DNA of 64,000 bases from Aliivibrio sp. S4MY1 (GCF_028765545.1 NZ_JARACP010000003.1:81468-145467), one strand, 5' to 3'. Counted from the first letter of the stretch, positions 1 to 10,192 are shown. Numbers and translations are program-made. The notes: generated by a model not told the origin, from the sequence alone.

Positions 1-540
1 AAAGGCGGTTTGAAATTTATGCTAGATAATGAGCCATGCTCAATTATCGAGAACGAATATGTTAAGCCAGGTAAAGGTCAAGCATTCAACCGTGTAAAAC
101 TTCGTAGATTGCTTTCTGGTAAAACACTAGAAAAAACATTTAAATCAGGTGAAAGCTTTGAATTAGCAGACGTTGTAGACGTAGAGCTAGACTACCTATA
201 CAGCGACGGTGAATTTTACCACTTCATGAACAGCGTAAGCTTTGAGCAAATCGCTGCTGATGTAAAATCAGTAGGTGACGCTGCTAAATGGTTAGTAGAA
301 AACGACACTTGTACACTGACTCTTTGGAATGATAATCCAATTACAGTGACACCGCCAAATTTTGTTGAACTTGAAGTGACTGAAACAGACCCAGGCCTGA
401 AAGGTGATACTCAAGGTACTGGTGGTAAACCAGCAACGCTTTCTACTGGTGCAGTAGTTCGTGTTCCACTATTCATCGCTATCGGCGAAGTAGTTAAAGT
501 TGATACACGTACTGGCGAATATGTTGGTCGTGTGAAGTAA
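1..540 (+). CDS. efp: Elongation factor P (3' part, start outside window)
   Basis: EF-P binds between the ribosomal P and E sites and helps peptide-bond formation at polyproline stretches. The frame is open from base 1 (K-G-G-L-K-F-M...), so the ATG at base 19 is not the true start. Alignment from memory with the 188-residue E. coli protein says about 9 residues are missing upstream. The motif VKPGKGQ carries the lysine (bases 73-75, position 34 after adding the missing residues) that is beta-lysylated in E. coli. The C-terminal OB domain ends with GEYVGRVK, as in the family. The modifying ligase gene epmA is 4 kb downstream in this window. The gene ends at a strong hairpin terminator and converges on frdD. 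Confidence 0.97.
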   Translation, partial: KGGLKFMLDNEPCSIIENEYVKPGKGQAFNRVKLRRLLSGKTLEKTFKSGESFELADVVDVELDYLYSDGEFYHFMNSVSFEQIAADVKSVGDAAKWLVENDTCTLTLWNDNPITVTPPNFVELEVTETDPGLKGDTQGTGGKPATLSTGAVVRVPLFIAIGEVVKVDTRTGEYVGRVK

Positions 541-570
541 TTTCGATTTATATCGAGAATAGCTTTATAT

Positions 571-596
571 AAAAGGTCACTTCGGTGGCCTTTTTT
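571..596 (+). terminator. Rho-independent terminator of efp
   Basis: Ten-base arms AAAAGGTCAC and GTGGCCTTTT (one T-G wobble) enclose a TTCG tetraloop and run into a T tract. The same hairpin sequence occurs on the minus strand after ppc (32491-32513). Confidence 0.9.
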
Positions 597-611
597 ATTT
601 ATTACATAGCA

Positions 612-653
612 GATACAAAAAAGGCTGGCATAAAGCCAACCTTTTTTTGTATC
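612..653 (-). terminator. Terminator of the frd operon, probably bidirectional
   Basis: A long imperfect inverted repeat lies between the convergent efp and frdD genes. Left arm GATACAAAAAAGG-C-TGGC and right arm GCCA-A-CC plus a T tract ending GTATC pair around an ATAAA loop. A and T runs on both sides let it work in either direction. Confidence 0.8.
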
Positions 654-663
654 TAAATGATGA

Positions 664-1026
664 TTAGATCATGAAGATAAACACAACAGATAATACAGTT
701 GCTAGAGCAGCCGCTGAGTAACATGCGATTTTACCCGCAGTACCTGTGTGGAATTTTAGGTCGTGCATACCATGATGTAAACGGTGCATCGCATGCCACA
801 TAGGCATAGAGATAGAACCGATAACAAATAATGCACCAATGATGCTAGTAACAAAACCAGCAACACGTAGGTAGTTCATTGATTCAGGACCAATCACACC
901 TAGTGGAACTAAAATACCAAGAACTAAGATAGTTACTGGTGTTAGCATTGCAAACCAAGTACCACCGGCACCGAATAAGCCCCACCATACTGGTTCGTCA
1001 GAACGCTTTGGATTAAGATTTACCAC
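664..1026 (-). CDS. frdD: Fumarate reductase membrane subunit D
   Basis: FrdD is one of two small membrane anchors of quinol:fumarate reductase, the terminal enzyme of anaerobic fumarate respiration. The 120-residue product begins [12 protein letters not shown], like E. coli FrdD (119 aa), and has three hydrophobic segments. The start chosen is GTG at 1026, preceded by GGAG at a 7-base distance; an upstream ATG at 1086 would add 20 residues unlike the family and overlap frdC. FrdC ends only 11 bases upstream. It is the last gene of the frdABCD operon. Confidence 0.95.
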   Translation of the reverse strand: MVNLNPKRSDEPVWWGLFGAGGTWFAMLTPVTILVLGILVPLGVIGPESMNYLRVAGFVTSIIGALFVIGSISMPMWHAMHRLHHGMHDLKFHTGTAGKIACYSAAALATVLSVVFIFMI

Positions 1027-1037
1027 AATAATTCTCC

Positions 1038-1421
1038 TTAAACGATAACCAATACAAGTAGTGTGATTGCAGCAACGGCTGCCCATTGTGCAAGAACAAC
1101 GACTTTCTTATCCAGTGTTTTACCACTGATACGAATAGGCATTACTTGCGGCATCATGCTAAAGAATGTTTGAGCATGGAATAAGCTACCCGCTAAAGCA
1201 ACAATGTTCAGAGCAACCACAATAGGGTTTGCCATGAAATCTAACCAAGAAGCCCAAGCAAGTGGACCTTTCACTAAACTACCTAAGCCAACAAGCAGAC
1301 AGATAGTAAAGAAAATTAACGGTAAAATTGTTGCTTCACGAACCATGTAGAAGCGGTAGAAAGGGTGATCTTTCCACCAAGTACGTGTCATTTCGCGAAC
1401 GTAAGGTTTACGGTTGCTCAT
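1038..1421 (-). CDS. frdC: Fumarate reductase membrane subunit C
   Basis: FrdC is the second membrane anchor of fumarate reductase and forms the menaquinol-binding site with FrdD. The 127-residue protein starts [16 protein letters not shown], a strongly conserved N-terminus, and then shows three transmembrane helices around residues 30-50, 64-85 and 105-126. It lies 2 bases after frdB and 11 bases before frdD, consistent with one transcript and balanced synthesis of the complex. Confidence 0.96.
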   Translation of the reverse strand: MSNRKPYVREMTRTWWKDHPFYRFYMVREATILPLIFFTICLLVGLGSLVKGPLAWASWLDFMANPIVVALNIVALAGSLFHAQTFFSMMPQVMPIRISGKTLDKKVVVLAQWAAVAAITLLVLVIV

Positions 1422-1423
1422 CC

Positions 1424-2167
1424 TTATGCCTCCTGTGGTTTAAGCATTGCGATAACAAAGTCTTGAGACGATGCGATCTTACCTTGGTTAACTGCTGCTG
1501 CAGGGTCAACGTGTTTTGGACATACTTCAGAACAGTAACCTACAAACGTACAGCCCCATGCGCCGTTGTCGCCATTGATTAGCTTCATACGCTCAGCAGA
1601 ACCGTTATCACGGCTATCAAGATTGTAACGGTGTGCCAGTGTTAGTGCTGCAGGGCCGATGAATTCAGGGTTTAGACCGAATTGAGGACACGCTGCATAA
1701 CATAGACCACAGTTGATACAACCAGCGAACTGCTTGTATTTTGCCATTTGCTCAGGAGTCTGAGTGTTAGGACCTTGATCTGGAGTACGGTCGTTACCAA
1801 GAATATAAGGCTTGATTGCTTCTAGACGTTCGATGAACGGCGTCATATCAACAATTAAGTCTTTCTCGATAGGGAAGTTTGCTAATGGTTCTAGTGTTAA
1901 GCCATTTGGGTAATCACGTAAGAACGCTTTACAAGCAAGCTTAGGTACGTTGTTTACCATCATGCCACAAGAGCCACAGATCGCCATACGACAAGACCAA
2001 CGGTAAGATAGGTTTTTGTCTAGGTTATCTTTGATGTAACCAATTGCATCAAGAACAGAAGTTGTGTCATCACAAGGTACGTCGAACGCTTGTAGATAAG
2101 GTTTCTCATCTACCATAGGGTCGTAACGCATAATGCTTACTTTTTGAACTCTCTTACCAGCTGTCAT
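1424..2167 (-). CDS. frdB: Fumarate reductase iron-sulfur subunit
   Basis: FrdB passes electrons from the quinol site to the FAD of FrdA. The 247-residue protein has an N-terminal plant-type [2Fe-2S] ferredoxin domain (CRMAICGSC near residue 60) and a C-terminal bacterial ferredoxin domain with [12 protein letters not shown] and [11 protein letters not shown], which supply ligands for the [3Fe-4S] and [4Fe-4S] clusters. Its ATG overlaps the frdA stop by one base (TAATG), which suggests translational coupling. Length and motifs match E. coli FrdB (244 aa). Confidence 0.97.
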   Translation of the reverse strand: MTAGKRVQKVSIMRYDPMVDEKPYLQAFDVPCDDTTSVLDAIGYIKDNLDKNLSYRWSCRMAICGSCGMMVNNVPKLACKAFLRDYPNGLTLEPLANFPIEKDLIVDMTPFIERLEAIKPYILGNDRTPDQGPNTQTPEQMAKYKQFAGCINCGLCYAACPQFGLNPEFIGPAALTLAHRYNLDSRDNGSAERMKLINGDNGAWGCTFVGYCSEVCPKHVDPAAAVNQGKIASSQDFVIAMLKPQEA

Positions 2168-3978
2168 TATGCTTGCTCCTCTGCGATCTTAGCTGCTTCA
2201 GCTTCTGCCGCTGCTGCTTTTTCTGCTGCTTCACCGTATAGGCGAGCTTTTGGTTGAGATTTGGTGATAGTTACATCGCTGTATTTAATTGTCGGCGCTG
2301 CATCTTTGTTGTAATACGCTAATGAGTGTTTTAGGAAGTTCACATCATCACGTTCTGTACAACCTTCATCTAGACGTTGGTGTGCACCACGAGACTCTTT
2401 ACGTAGAATCGCAGAGTGAGCCATTGTTTCAGCAACTTCAAGGCCGTAACCTACTTCGATAGCGTATAATAGGTCAGTGTTGAACACTTTACCTTTATCT
2501 TTGATGCTAATGTTTTTATAACGTTTTTTCAGTTCAGCCAGTTTCTCAATCGTATCTTGCATCTCGTGCTCTTTACGATAGATACCACAACCCGCTTCCA
2601 TTGAATGGCCCATTTCCGTACGGATATCAGACCAGTTTTCATCGCCTTCTTGAGCTAGTAATGCATCAATACGGCCTTGTACTTCTTCAATTTGTGCTTT
2701 GATAGCATCGTCATTCCAAGTTGTGAATTCAGCAGCACGCTCAGCGGCTTTTTCACCTGCAAGGCGACCAAATACAACTAACTCAGCAAGTGAGTTTGAA
2801 CCTAGACGGTTTGCACCGTGAAGACCAACAGAAGAACATTCACCAACAGCAAATAGACCTTTGATGTTTGTTTCGTTGTTCTTATCCGTTTCAATACCAC
2901 CCATGGTGTAGTGAACTGTAGGACGAATTGGAATTGGCTCTTTTGCTGGATCAACGTTAACGTAGGCTTTTGAAAGCTCACAGATAAACGGTAGACGTTC
3001 ATTTAAGTACTCTTCACCTAAATGGCGAAGATCCAAATGCACTACATCACCAAGAGGGTGTTTGATAGTGTTGCCTTTTTGTTGTTCGTGCCAGAACGCT
3101 TGAGAAACTTTGTCACGAGGACCCAGTTCCATGTACTTGTTCTTAGGCTCACCAACAGGAGTCTCAGGACCCATGCCGTAATCTTGTAGGTAACGGTAAC
3201 CATTTTTGTTTACGATGATACCGCCTTCACCACGACAACCTTCAGTCATCAGGATGCCTGTGCCAGGTAGGCCCGTTGGGTGGTATTGAACAAATTCCAT
3301 ATCACGTAGTGGAACACCGTGACGGAATGCCATAGCCATACCATCACCAGTAACGATACCGCCATTGGTATTACAGTGGTAAACACGACCTGCGCCACCC
3401 GTTGCAAGAACAACAGATTTTGCTTTAATACAAATAAGTTCGCCTTCAGCCATATGAATAGCAATCAGACCTTGAACTTGACCATCTTCAACTAAAATAT
3501 CAACAACAAAGTACTCATCAAAACGGTTGATTTGAGGGTATTTCATTGAAGTTTGGAATAGGGTGTGAAGCATATGGAAGCCGGTCTTATCGGCAGCAAA
3601 CCATGTACGTTCAACTTTCATACCACCAAAACGACGAACGTTTACTTCGCCATTTTCTTTACGGCTCCAAGGACAACCCCATTGTTCTAATTGAGTCATC
3701 TCGCGGTATGCATTTTTTACAAAGTATTCAACAACATCCTGTTCACACAGCCAATCACCACCGCCAACAGTATCGTTGAAGTGATTGTCTAGTGTATCTT
3801 CTTCCTTGGTCACGGCTGCTGACCCACCTTCCGCGGCAACAGTGTGCGAACGCATTGGGTAAACTTTTGAAATTAGAGCAATTTCTAGCTCTGGGTTCGC
3901 TTCTGCTGCTGCAATGGCAGTACGTAGACCTGCACCGCCCGCGCCGATCACTGCAATATCTGTGGTTATCGTTTTCAC
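2167..3978 (-). CDS. frdA: Fumarate reductase flavoprotein subunit
   Basis: FrdA reduces fumarate to succinate with covalently bound FAD in anaerobic respiration. The GTG at 3978 is preferred as start: it follows CCGGAGAATAACT and gives [19 protein letters not shown], aligned with the E. coli start; the longer open frame to 4020 adds 14 unrelated residues. The N-terminal dinucleotide fold GAGGAG, the FAD-linking His45 in [11 protein letters not shown], the active-site stretch HPTGLPGTG and the C-terminal [15 protein letters not shown] are all visible. The 603-residue product ends in an Ala/Glu-rich tail, as in relatives. It is the first gene of frdABCD, reading away from epmA. Confidence 0.97.
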   Translation of the reverse strand: MKTITTDIAVIGAGGAGLRTAIAAAEANPELEIALISKVYPMRSHTVAAEGGSAAVTKEEDTLDNHFNDTVGGGDWLCEQDVVEYFVKNAYREMTQLEQWGCPWSRKENGEVNVRRFGGMKVERTWFAADKTGFHMLHTLFQTSMKYPQINRFDEYFVVDILVEDGQVQGLIAIHMAEGELICIKAKSVVLATGGAGRVYHCNTNGGIVTGDGMAMAFRHGVPLRDMEFVQYHPTGLPGTGILMTEGCRGEGGIIVNKNGYRYLQDYGMGPETPVGEPKNKYMELGPRDKVSQAFWHEQQKGNTIKHPLGDVVHLDLRHLGEEYLNERLPFICELSKAYVNVDPAKEPIPIRPTVHYTMGGIETDKNNETNIKGLFAVGECSSVGLHGANRLGSNSLAELVVFGRLAGEKAAERAAEFTTWNDDAIKAQIEEVQGRIDALLAQEGDENWSDIRTEMGHSMEAGCGIYRKEHEMQDTIEKLAELKKRYKNISIKDKGKVFNTDLLYAIEVGYGLEVAETMAHSAILRKESRGAHQRLDEGCTERDDVNFLKHSLAYYNKDAAPTIKYSDVTITKSQPKARLYGEAAEKAAAAEAEAAKIAEEQA

Positions 3979-4100
3979 AGTTATTCTCCGGGATAAAAGA
4001 TAAAAAATTAAATTAACCATCCAAATGTGATTAATTATGAGAATCTAGCCTGCTCGTATGACAAATAAAGAGCAAATAAAACTTAAAAATTCTGATGCCT

Positions 4101-4141
4101 ATTCTATGTGAGCTTTTGTAATAAAAATTGATATGGATAAA
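4101..4141 (-). promoter_or_regulatory. FNR-activated promoter of frdABCD (predicted)
   Basis: On the minus strand a TAGAAT -10 hexamer occupies 4101-4106, which puts transcription start near 4094. An FNR-like site, TTGAT-atgg-ATAAA (9 of 10 consensus bases), occupies 4128-4141. Its centre at 4134.5 is about 40 bases upstream of the predicted start, the classic activating position. No good -35 hexamer is present. E. coli frdA is FNR-activated, so the arrangement fits the gene. The leader would be about 115 bases. Confidence 0.6.
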
Positions 4142-4188
4142 GTTTTGTCGTGCAAGTACCACTAATGGGGTGGTTTGTTGCGAATAAT

Positions 4189-4202
4189 GTGATCTCCATC
4201 AA
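4189..4202. promoter_or_regulatory. Second FNR/CRP-type site upstream of frdA
   Basis: GTGAT-ctcc-ATCAA matches the FNR palindrome TTGAT-N4-ATCAA at 9 of 10 bases and lies 61 bases upstream of the first site. It is also preceded by T (TGTGAT), so CRP binding to the left half is an alternative. The rest of the 407-bp frdA-epmA gap shows no convincing open reading frame. Confidence 0.4.
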
Positions 4203-4258
4203 CTAGTTAAAGCTGTTAATATTCACTGTTATTTGTAGTTAAGTTGTTGCTTTATAAG

Positions 4259-4275
4259 TGATAATGATTCTTATC
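4259..4275. promoter_or_regulatory. Fur-box-like sequence before epmA
   Basis: TGATAATGATTCTTATC resembles the Fur consensus (TGATAATNATTATCA) and contains a GATAA/TTATC inverted repeat. It lies about 110 bases before epmA and 280 before frdA. One site only, so chance is possible in this AT-rich gap. Confidence 0.3.
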
Positions 4276-4385
4276 GGTCTCGTATCCCCTTGATGGGTAA
4301 GGGTATTTATAAAGTTAAAAAATAGGTAACCTTAAAGTGGGTTATCAGGTATCATTTTGGATAAGTTTTTCTAATGTATAAGATT

Positions 4386-5360
4386 ATGACTAGTCAAAAT
4401 TGGATGCCAAGCGCATCAATTGAGCAATTACAGCAACGTGCTGAGATTATGGCTTCTATTCGTTTGTTTTTTTCTGAGCGAAAAGTGATGGAAGTAGATA
4501 CCCCTGCAATGAGTCATGCCACTGTTACAGATGTGCACCTTCATACCTTTCAAACTGATTTTGTTGGGCCGGGCTATGCAGATGGCGCGCATTTGTATTT
4601 TATGACTAGCCCTGAATTTCATATGAAGCGATTATTAGCGGCTGGCAGTGGTGCGATTTACCAAATTAATAAAGCATTTCGTAATGAAGAAGCCGGGCGT
4701 TTCCATAACCCTGAATTTACGATGTTGGAATGGTATCGCCCAAGCTTTGATCATCATCAGCTAATGGATGAAATGAATGAGCTTCTGATGTTGGTGTTAA
4801 AGTGTAATGATTCAGAGCGTATGACATATCAGGAAGCCTTTATTAAAGTGCTTGGTATTTGCCCTTTAGAATCGTCTATGGATGAATTAAGAGCGGTTGC
4901 AGCTCCGCTAGGCTTATCAGATATTGCAGATATTGAAGAAGATAGAGATACATTACTGCAACTGCTATTTAGCATGGGGGTTGAAGAGAAAATAGGCTTA
5001 GAGGTTCCCGCTTTTGTTTATGACTTCCCAGCCTCTCAAGCGGCGCTTGCTAAGATTAATCCAATGGATCAGAGAGTCGCTGAACGTTTTGAGGTTTATT
5101 TCAAAGGGATTGAGTTAGCGAATGGTTTCCATGAATTGGATAATGCAAAAGAACAACTTACTCGCTTTCAAGAAGATAATGCGAAACGTAAATCGATGGG
5201 ATTAATTGAGCAACCAATTGACTATCATTTAATTGCCGCACTAGAAGCAGGCCTTCCTGATTGCGCAGGCGTTGCTCTCGGTATTGATCGTTTGATCATG
5301 TTGGCAATGGACGAGAAGCACATCGATCAAGTAATGGCTTTCCCTTTTGATAGAGCATAA
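4386..5360 (+). CDS. epmA: Elongation factor P beta-lysine ligase
   Basis: EpmA (GenX/PoxA/YjeA) is a truncated class II lysyl-tRNA synthetase homologue that attaches (R)-beta-lysine to Lys34 of EF-P instead of charging tRNA. The 324-residue product is the catalytic domain alone, lacking the tRNA anticodon-binding domain, as in the 325-residue E. coli enzyme. Class II motifs are visible: [33 protein letters not shown] (motif 2) and [12 protein letters not shown] (motif 3). The ATG at 4386 is chosen because [11 protein letters not shown] aligns with the family; an in-frame ATG at 4374 is also possible. Its substrate gene efp lies beyond the frd operon, as in E. coli. Confidence 0.95.
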   Translation: MTSQNWMPSASIEQLQQRAEIMASIRLFFSERKVMEVDTPAMSHATVTDVHLHTFQTDFVGPGYADGAHLYFMTSPEFHMKRLLAAGSGAIYQINKAFRNEEAGRFHNPEFTMLEWYRPSFDHHQLMDEMNELLMLVLKCNDSERMTYQEAFIKVLGICPLESSMDELRAVAAPLGLSDIADIEEDRDTLLQLLFSMGVEEKIGLEVPAFVYDFPASQAALAKINPMDQRVAERFEVYFKGIELANGFHELDNAKEQLTRFQEDNAKRKSMGLIEQPIDYHLIAALEAGLPDCAGVALGIDRLIMLAMDEKHIDQVMAFPFDRA

Positions 5361-5383
5361 TTTGCAATTTTTATAATATAAAA

Positions 5384-5414
5384 AGCACTAAACCAAAGCG
5401 TTTGGTTTAGTGCT
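5384..5414. terminator. Bidirectional terminator between epmA and the chemoreceptor gene
   Basis: Perfect 14-base arms AGCACTAAACCAAA and TTTGGTTTAGTGCT enclose GCG. The convergent genes end on each side of it. Only short A/T runs flank it, so strength is uncertain. Confidence 0.75.
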
Positions 5415-5428
5415 CAATTATCACTTAA

Positions 5429-7051
5429 TTAATGATTTTTAATTTTAAAGAAAGATAAATCGTCTTTTAAGTTAATGGTTAAGTTTGAAATATCATTATT
5501 CATTTCTGAGACTTTTGTTACTCCAGAAAGGTTATGTTGAACAATACTATTGATCTCTTGTAAGCGTTCAGAAACTGCATGTGTTACGTTTAGTTGTTTG
5601 TTTGATTCAACAACAACAATCGAATTAATTTCTGAAATTTCAGATACTTTTTGAGAAATAACACGGAATGATTCAAATAATTCATTTGAAATAGTTTGAG
5701 ATTCTGCTACAAGCTCTGAACTCTGCTGCATATATTCATTAGCACGCTTTGAAAGATCTTGAAGCTGTGTAATGGTCTGTTGAATATCGATAGTTGATTG
5801 TTGTGTTTTTCCAGCCAAAGCTCGAACTTCATCAGCTACCACAGCAAAACCACGCCCTTGTTCTCCTGCTCTTGCTGCTTCAATTGCAGCATTTAAAGCT
5901 AATAAGTTTGTTTGTTCAGATATAACATCAATAACATCAACAACAGAGCTGATTTTTTCTGCACTTTCACGTAATTCATTTACCACACTCGTAGATTCTT
6001 CCATAGTATGGTTTACTTTAGTTGTGATGCCTTCTGAGCGTTGCAACGTATTTGAACTAATCGAAATAATATCCATCGTCGATGCAACAACAGAGCCTGA
6101 ATCTGTGATTATCTTATTTACATCTGATGCAGCAGAAGATAAAGAAAGAATAGATTCTTCAACTTCTTTTACTTCTAAGAATTCTTTTTGAGCATTATCA
6201 GAATTATCCTGAATAATATCGATAATCTTTATTTGATTTTTTGATAATTTATCCATGTGATAATTTGATGATGTTACAATAGATTCGATTTTTTGTTGCA
6301 ATTCAGATAGTGAATTTGAAATGCCATCTAATTCATTCCTAGATTTAGGTATTTGAATTGGATTAAATAACCCTTCTCTCATATTTCCGATAACGTTATT
6401 TATTTGAGGAATAATACGAAGTTCTTTCTTTAAAATAACATGCATTAATATAAATAAGATTGCGCAAACAATAAGAATAAAGAAAGCATTATACCAAGCG
6501 GAACCCATTAATCGTGTTTTTACATATTCTTCCTGAACACCATTACCTAGATACCATTCCCAGTCTCCAGTTTTTAATGCAACGCTATCAATATTCGCGA
6601 TAACATCCCCTTTTGACGATTTCCAAGTATAGCTAATTAGTGTATTTGATGATGCGTTATCTAAGTTATTTAATAGTGCAGTTTCAGTATCTTTCCCTAC
6701 AATATCAATAAATACTTTATCATGAATGCCTGGATCTAGTGGAGCAGATAAAAATCGCAAAATTCCTTTTTCATCTTTGCTTGCAACCCAAACATATTCA
6801 TCGGAAGCATATTTGGTATTACGCAATAAATATATAGCTAAAGCTTGAGCTTGTTCTTTTGTCATTTCCTGTTTTTTTACTTTTTCCTCTAAATTATTAA
6901 TCATTTGAGCTTGGACTAATAGTAATTGATCAACTCTTATTTTGTTTTCAGTTTTAAGAGCTTTAAACATGGTATTAGTATTAAATAATACAATTAATGA
7001 CATGCTAGAAAAAAGCAAAATCATAAAAAGAGTGGTTATTTTTTTTATCAT
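5429..7051 (-). CDS. Methyl-accepting chemotaxis protein with Cache-type sensor
   Basis: This is an inner-membrane chemoreceptor that would signal through CheW/CheA to the flagellar motor. The 540-residue protein has TM1 at about 7-26, a periplasmic domain at about 30-180 resembling a single Cache (sCache_2) ligand domain ([25 protein letters not shown]), TM2 at about 186-208, a weak HAMP-like stretch, and a cytoplasmic signalling domain whose hairpin tip [20 protein letters not shown] starts at residue 379. It ends ...FFKIKNH, with no CheR-binding pentapeptide. The ligand cannot be told. The gene is very AT-rich and occupies the place of mscM in E. coli gene order. No strong ribosome-binding site precedes the ATG. 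Confidence 0.93.
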   Translation of the reverse strand: MIKKITTLFMILLFSSMSLIVLFNTNTMFKALKTENKIRVDQLLLVQAQMINNLEEKVKKQEMTKEQAQALAIYLLRNTKYASDEYVWVASKDEKGILRFLSAPLDPGIHDKVFIDIVGKDTETALLNNLDNASSNTLISYTWKSSKGDVIANIDSVALKTGDWEWYLGNGVQEEYVKTRLMGSAWYNAFFILIVCAILFILMHVILKKELRIIPQINNVIGNMREGLFNPIQIPKSRNELDGISNSLSELQQKIESIVTSSNYHMDKLSKNQIKIIDIIQDNSDNAQKEFLEVKEVEESILSLSSAASDVNKIITDSGSVVASTMDIISISSNTLQRSEGITTKVNHTMEESTSVVNELRESAEKISSVVDVIDVISEQTNLLALNAAIEAARAGEQGRGFAVVADEVRALAGKTQQSTIDIQQTITQLQDLSKRANEYMQQSSELVAESQTISNELFESFRVISQKVSEISEINSIVVVESNKQLNVTHAVSERLQEINSIVQHNLSGVTKVSEMNNDISNLTINLKDDLSFFKIKNH

Positions 7052-7120
7052 GAAAATTATTGTAAATAAATAGTCTGAAATTAAGCGCGGATTGTAATCT
7101 CAGTTATATAAATACACAAT

Positions 7121-7153
7121 AAAAAAATAGCGAACACAAGGTTCGCTATTTTT
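7121..7153 (-). terminator. Terminator of rsgA-psd
   Basis: Arms AAATAGCGAAC and GTTCGCTATTT enclose ACAAG. Read on the minus strand, downstream of psd, it continues into a run of seven T. The same hairpin is close to the chemoreceptor start region. Confidence 0.85.
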
Positions 7154-7174
7154 GCTTTATTTTAAGGAAATTAC

Positions 7175-8038
7175 TTATTTTACAATATGTGCAAATGGGG
7201 TACCCATACGAGTTGGAACGCCATTTTCCATTGATGCATCAAACTTAATTGAGTTAGGTGCAAATAAGTTAATAACTGTTGAACCTAATTTAAAGCGACC
7301 CATCTCTTCACCTTTATTAAAGCAAATCATATCATCGCCAGAAAGTGGGTAATGCCATGTTTTAACTGCAGGACCTGTCGGTGGTGTTACCGTCTCTGCC
7401 CATGTTGTTTCAATGCTACCAACGATGGTTGCACCAACAAGAACTTGAGCCATAGGGCCAAACTCAGTATCAAAAATACAGACCACACGTTCGTTACGTG
7501 CAAATAGATTTGGTACGTTTTCTGCGGTTAATGGGTTTACAGAGAAAAGATCACCAGGAACATAAATCATCTTACGGAGTGTTGCATCACAAGGCATATG
7601 AACACGGTGGTAGTCACTTGGTGATAAATACAGAGTTGCAAATTCGCCACCCATAAATTCTTCAGCAAGATCAGCGTCGCCACCTAATAGCTCTTGAGCT
7701 GAATATACATGACCTTTAGCTTGAACTAATTGACCATCTGTAATTGGGCCAAATTGACTTACACACGCGTCCGCTGGATGAGAAATAACGCTTGCGTCTT
7801 CATCAATTGGGCGAGCGCCATCTTCTAATTCACGAACAAAAAAGTTATTGAACGTAGAGTACGCTTTAGGATCTGGGTTTTTAGCTTCGTTCATGTCAAC
7901 TTTGTATTGTTTGATGAACCACTTAATTACCGCTGTTGTTAACCAACCCATTTTTGCTGATGCTAATTTGCCAGCCAAACGAGTAAGTGCATGTTTTGGG
8001 GTTAAATACTGTAACCCAATTTTTAAATTATCTGACAC
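7175..8038 (-). CDS. psd: Phosphatidylserine decarboxylase proenzyme
   Basis: Psd converts phosphatidylserine to phosphatidylethanolamine at the inner membrane. The 287-residue proenzyme carries the self-cleavage motif LGST at 251-254; cleavage between Gly252 and Ser253 would produce the pyruvoyl-bearing alpha chain of about 35 residues and a large beta chain. Conserved [11 protein letters not shown] and [13 protein letters not shown] segments are present. Length agrees with the proteobacterial class I enzymes. The gene lies 58 bases after rsgA on the same strand, as in E. coli, and is followed by a good terminator. Confidence 0.97.
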   Translation of the reverse strand: MSDNLKIGLQYLTPKHALTRLAGKLASAKMGWLTTAVIKWFIKQYKVDMNEAKNPDPKAYSTFNNFFVRELEDGARPIDEDASVISHPADACVSQFGPITDGQLVQAKGHVYSAQELLGGDADLAEEFMGGEFATLYLSPSDYHRVHMPCDATLRKMIYVPGDLFSVNPLTAENVPNLFARNERVVCIFDTEFGPMAQVLVGATIVGSIETTWAETVTPPTGPAVKTWHYPLSGDDMICFNKGEEMGRFKLGSTVINLFAPNSIKFDASMENGVPTRMGTPFAHIVK

Positions 8039-8096
8039 GTTATTTGCCTACTAGTTATCACTTAATGTGGATATTACCACATCTTTACTTTGTTTA

Positions 8097-9152
8097 TTAA
8101 TCGGCTTTTTTGCCGCGAGAGAATTGGCGATTGGCTTTGTTCTCAGACATACTTTCAATAATTCGATGGTAGCTTTCGAAGCGCAATTTGGAAATTTTCC
8201 CATTAGCTACAGCTTCTTGAAGAATACAGCCTGGATCATCTTTATGTTTACAGTCTCTAAATTTACAGCCACCAATAAAGCCTTTGAACTCAACAAAAGA
8301 CGCTGTGACTTCTTCTTTCTCTAGGTGCCATAAACCAAATTCACGAACCCCTGGTGAATCGATAAGATCACCGCCATGAGGGAAATGATATAAACGAGCT
8401 GCGGTTGTTGTGTGTTGGCCAAGACCTGAGTTTTCAGAAACTGCGCCTTCAATAATTTCAAGTTCAGGCATTAATGCATTCACTAAGCTTGATTTACCAA
8501 CGCCTGATTGACCAACAAATATATTAATATGATCGCGTAGCTCAGCTTTAAGTTCTTCTACGCCATAGCCTGATTCTTTACTTACGTATTTTACTTTATA
8601 GCCAATATTTTCATATAGACTAAGAAGTTGCTTAACATCAGTAAATTCTTTTTCAGAAAGTAAATCGACTTTGTTTAGTACGATTAGCGGCTTTATATGT
8701 AATGTTTCTGACGCAATAAGGTAACGGTCAATAATATTTAATGACAGTTCAGGGAGGATAGAAGAAACAATGACCATTTGGTCAACATTTGCTGCAACGG
8801 GTTTAATACCGTCATAATAATCTGGACGAGTGAGTATTGATGTGCGTGGCTTAACGGCTTCAACAACACCAGAGATCCCTGCAAGTACTTCGGTACCTGG
8901 ACGCCAAATAACACGATCGCCTGAGACTAAGCTTTCAATACCTCGACGCAAATTACAGCGATGTATCTCTTTGCTTTCTGGATCTTCGATATCCGCATGT
9001 TGACCAAAGCGAGTAATTACTAACCCTTCTTTAGCTGCTTCTAACGAGGATTCATCCCACTCGACAGTGGTTTTTATTTTTTCTATACGTTTACTTTGAT
9101 TAGAACGTACTCGGCGTACTTGGCCTTTAGTTAGCTTTTTTTTCTTTGCCAC
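8097..9152 (-). CDS. rsgA: Ribosome small-subunit-dependent GTPase A
   Basis: RsgA is a circularly permuted GTPase that acts in late 30S subunit maturation. The 351-residue product has a basic N-terminus and OB-fold, then the permuted motif order G4 NKVD (160-163), G1 GQSGVGKS (214-221) and G3 DSPG (265-268), followed by a zinc-binding cluster formed by Cys296, Cys301, His303 and Cys309. This order and the zinc site identify the family. It is divergent from orn across about 100 bases and upstream of psd. Confidence 0.97.
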   Translation of the reverse strand: MAKKKKLTKGQVRRVRSNQSKRIEKIKTTVEWDESSLEAAKEGLVITRFGQHADIEDPESKEIHRCNLRRGIESLVSGDRVIWRPGTEVLAGISGVVEAVKPRTSILTRPDYYDGIKPVAANVDQMVIVSSILPELSLNIIDRYLIASETLHIKPLIVLNKVDLLSEKEFTDVKQLLSLYENIGYKVKYVSKESGYGVEELKAELRDHINIFVGQSGVGKSSLVNALMPELEIIEGAVSENSGLGQHTTTAARLYHFPHGGDLIDSPGVREFGLWHLEKEEVTASFVEFKGFIGGCKFRDCKHKDDPGCILQEAVANGKISKLRFESYHRIIESMSENKANRQFSRGKKAD

Positions 9153-9251
9153 GAAATGATTTCACTTGTAAGGTTGGCTTTCAGTTTTATGTTGAAAGAT
9201 AAATCGGCCCGAGTATCATACCCTTTTTAGTTACAAAATAGGCAATTCTCT

Positions 9252-9797
9252 ATGGCAATTAATGATCAAAACCTGATTTGGGTTGATTTGGAGATGACAG
9301 GACTGGATCCTGAAACTCATAAAATCATCGAAATCGCATCCATTGTAACTGATGCTCAGCTAAATATTTTAGCAGAAGGGCCTGTTATTGCTATTCATCA
9401 GCCAGAAGAAGAATTGGCTAAGATGGATGACTGGTGTACAAATACACATACTAACAGTGGATTAGTCGCTCGTGTAGAAGCAAGTAAATATAATGAAGCT
9501 GCAGCGATTGAAGAGACGATTGCTTTTCTTGAGCAATGGGTACCAAAAGGCGTATCACCAATTTGTGGTAACAGTATCGGACAAGATCGTCGTTTCTTAT
9601 ACAAACATATGCCTAAGCTGGAAGAGTATTTCCATTACCGTTATGTAGATGTAAGTACAATTAAAGAATTAACTCGTCGTTGGAAGCCTGAAGTATTAGA
9701 CGGTTTTGAAAAGTCGGGAACTCATTTAGCATTGGATGATATTAGAGAGTCGATCGCTGAATTGAAGTATTATCGTCAAAATATTTTTACAATTTAA
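9252..9797 (+). CDS. orn: Oligoribonuclease
   Basis: Orn degrades 2-5 nucleotide RNAs, including the linear pGpG left by cyclic-di-GMP breakdown, and is usually essential in gamma-proteobacteria. The 181-residue protein shows the DEDDh exonuclease signature: [10 protein letters not shown] with Asp12 and Glu14, [11 protein letters not shown], and the C-terminal [11 protein letters not shown] that supplies the catalytic His and Asp. Length equals that of E. coli Orn (181 aa). It is divergent from rsgA and followed by the tRNA cluster, as in E. coli. Confidence 0.98.
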   Translation: MAINDQNLIWVDLEMTGLDPETHKIIEIASIVTDAQLNILAEGPVIAIHQPEEELAKMDDWCTNTHTNSGLVARVEASKYNEAAAIEETIAFLEQWVPKGVSPICGNSIGQDRRFLYKHMPKLEEYFHYRYVDVSTIKELTRRWKPEVLDGFEKSGTHLALDDIRESIAELKYYRQNIFTI

Positions 9798-9830
9798 TTT
9801 CATCTGATGAATTGTTGAGCTAAAAATGAT

Positions 9831-9866
9831 GGATTTTAAAGAAAACTCGCGTTTTTTTTAAAATCC
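9831..9866 (+). terminator. AT-rich hairpin after orn
   Basis: GGATTTTAAA and TTTAAAATCC are perfect arms around a 16-base loop containing eight T. It separates orn from the tRNA promoter. It lacks a T tract after the stem, so it may be a weak terminator or only a spacer element. Confidence 0.4.
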
Positions 9867-9868
9867 GC

Positions 9869-9896
9869 TTGCATCATCACATTTTACTCGTATAAT
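9869..9896 (+). promoter_or_regulatory. Sigma-70 promoter of the Gly/fMet tRNA cluster
   Basis: TTGCAT (9869-9874) and a perfect TATAAT (9891-9896) are 16 bases apart, followed by TCGCAGCCTC, a GC-leaning discriminator of the kind seen at stringently controlled stable-RNA promoters. The first tRNA starts 39 bases after the -10 hexamer. Confidence 0.8.
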
Positions 9897-9934
9897 TCGC
9901 AGCCTCTGAACGAGGAGCTACTCCTTATCAGAAT

Positions 9935-10010
9935 GCGACACTAGCTCAGCTGGTAGAGCGCAACCTTGCCAAGGTTGAGGTCACGAGTTCGAACCTCGTG
10001 TGTCGCTCCA
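9935..10010 (+). tRNA. tRNA-Gly (GCC), copy 1
   Basis: 76-base cloverleaf with acceptor GCGACAC/GTGTCGC, anticodon GCC in CTTGCCAAG and encoded CCA. It differs from the other three copies at gene base 59 in the T loop (A instead of G). Confidence 0.97.
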
Positions 10011-10081
10011 ATTTAAATCTTCTTGTTCAACTTTTTGAATGATAAGATAAAAGTCTCATTGTCTTAAACAATGCATCCGGA

Positions 10082-10158
<77 letters not shown>

Positions 10159-10192
10159 CATTTAGATTGAATGCTTTATAAGCGTTGATCAT

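Noticed and set aside
1328..1582. 84-residue plus-strand frame over frdB/frdC
   Set aside because: Opposite-strand shadow of strongly conserved genes with no family-like features.
3978..4020. Longer FrdA start at 4020
   Set aside because: Adds 14 residues unlike the family; the GTG at 3978 has a good GGAG.
8067..8324. 85-residue plus-strand frame over the rsgA 3' end
   Set aside because: Hydrophobic-looking but is the antisense of the conserved RsgA zinc region and tail; no separate evidence.
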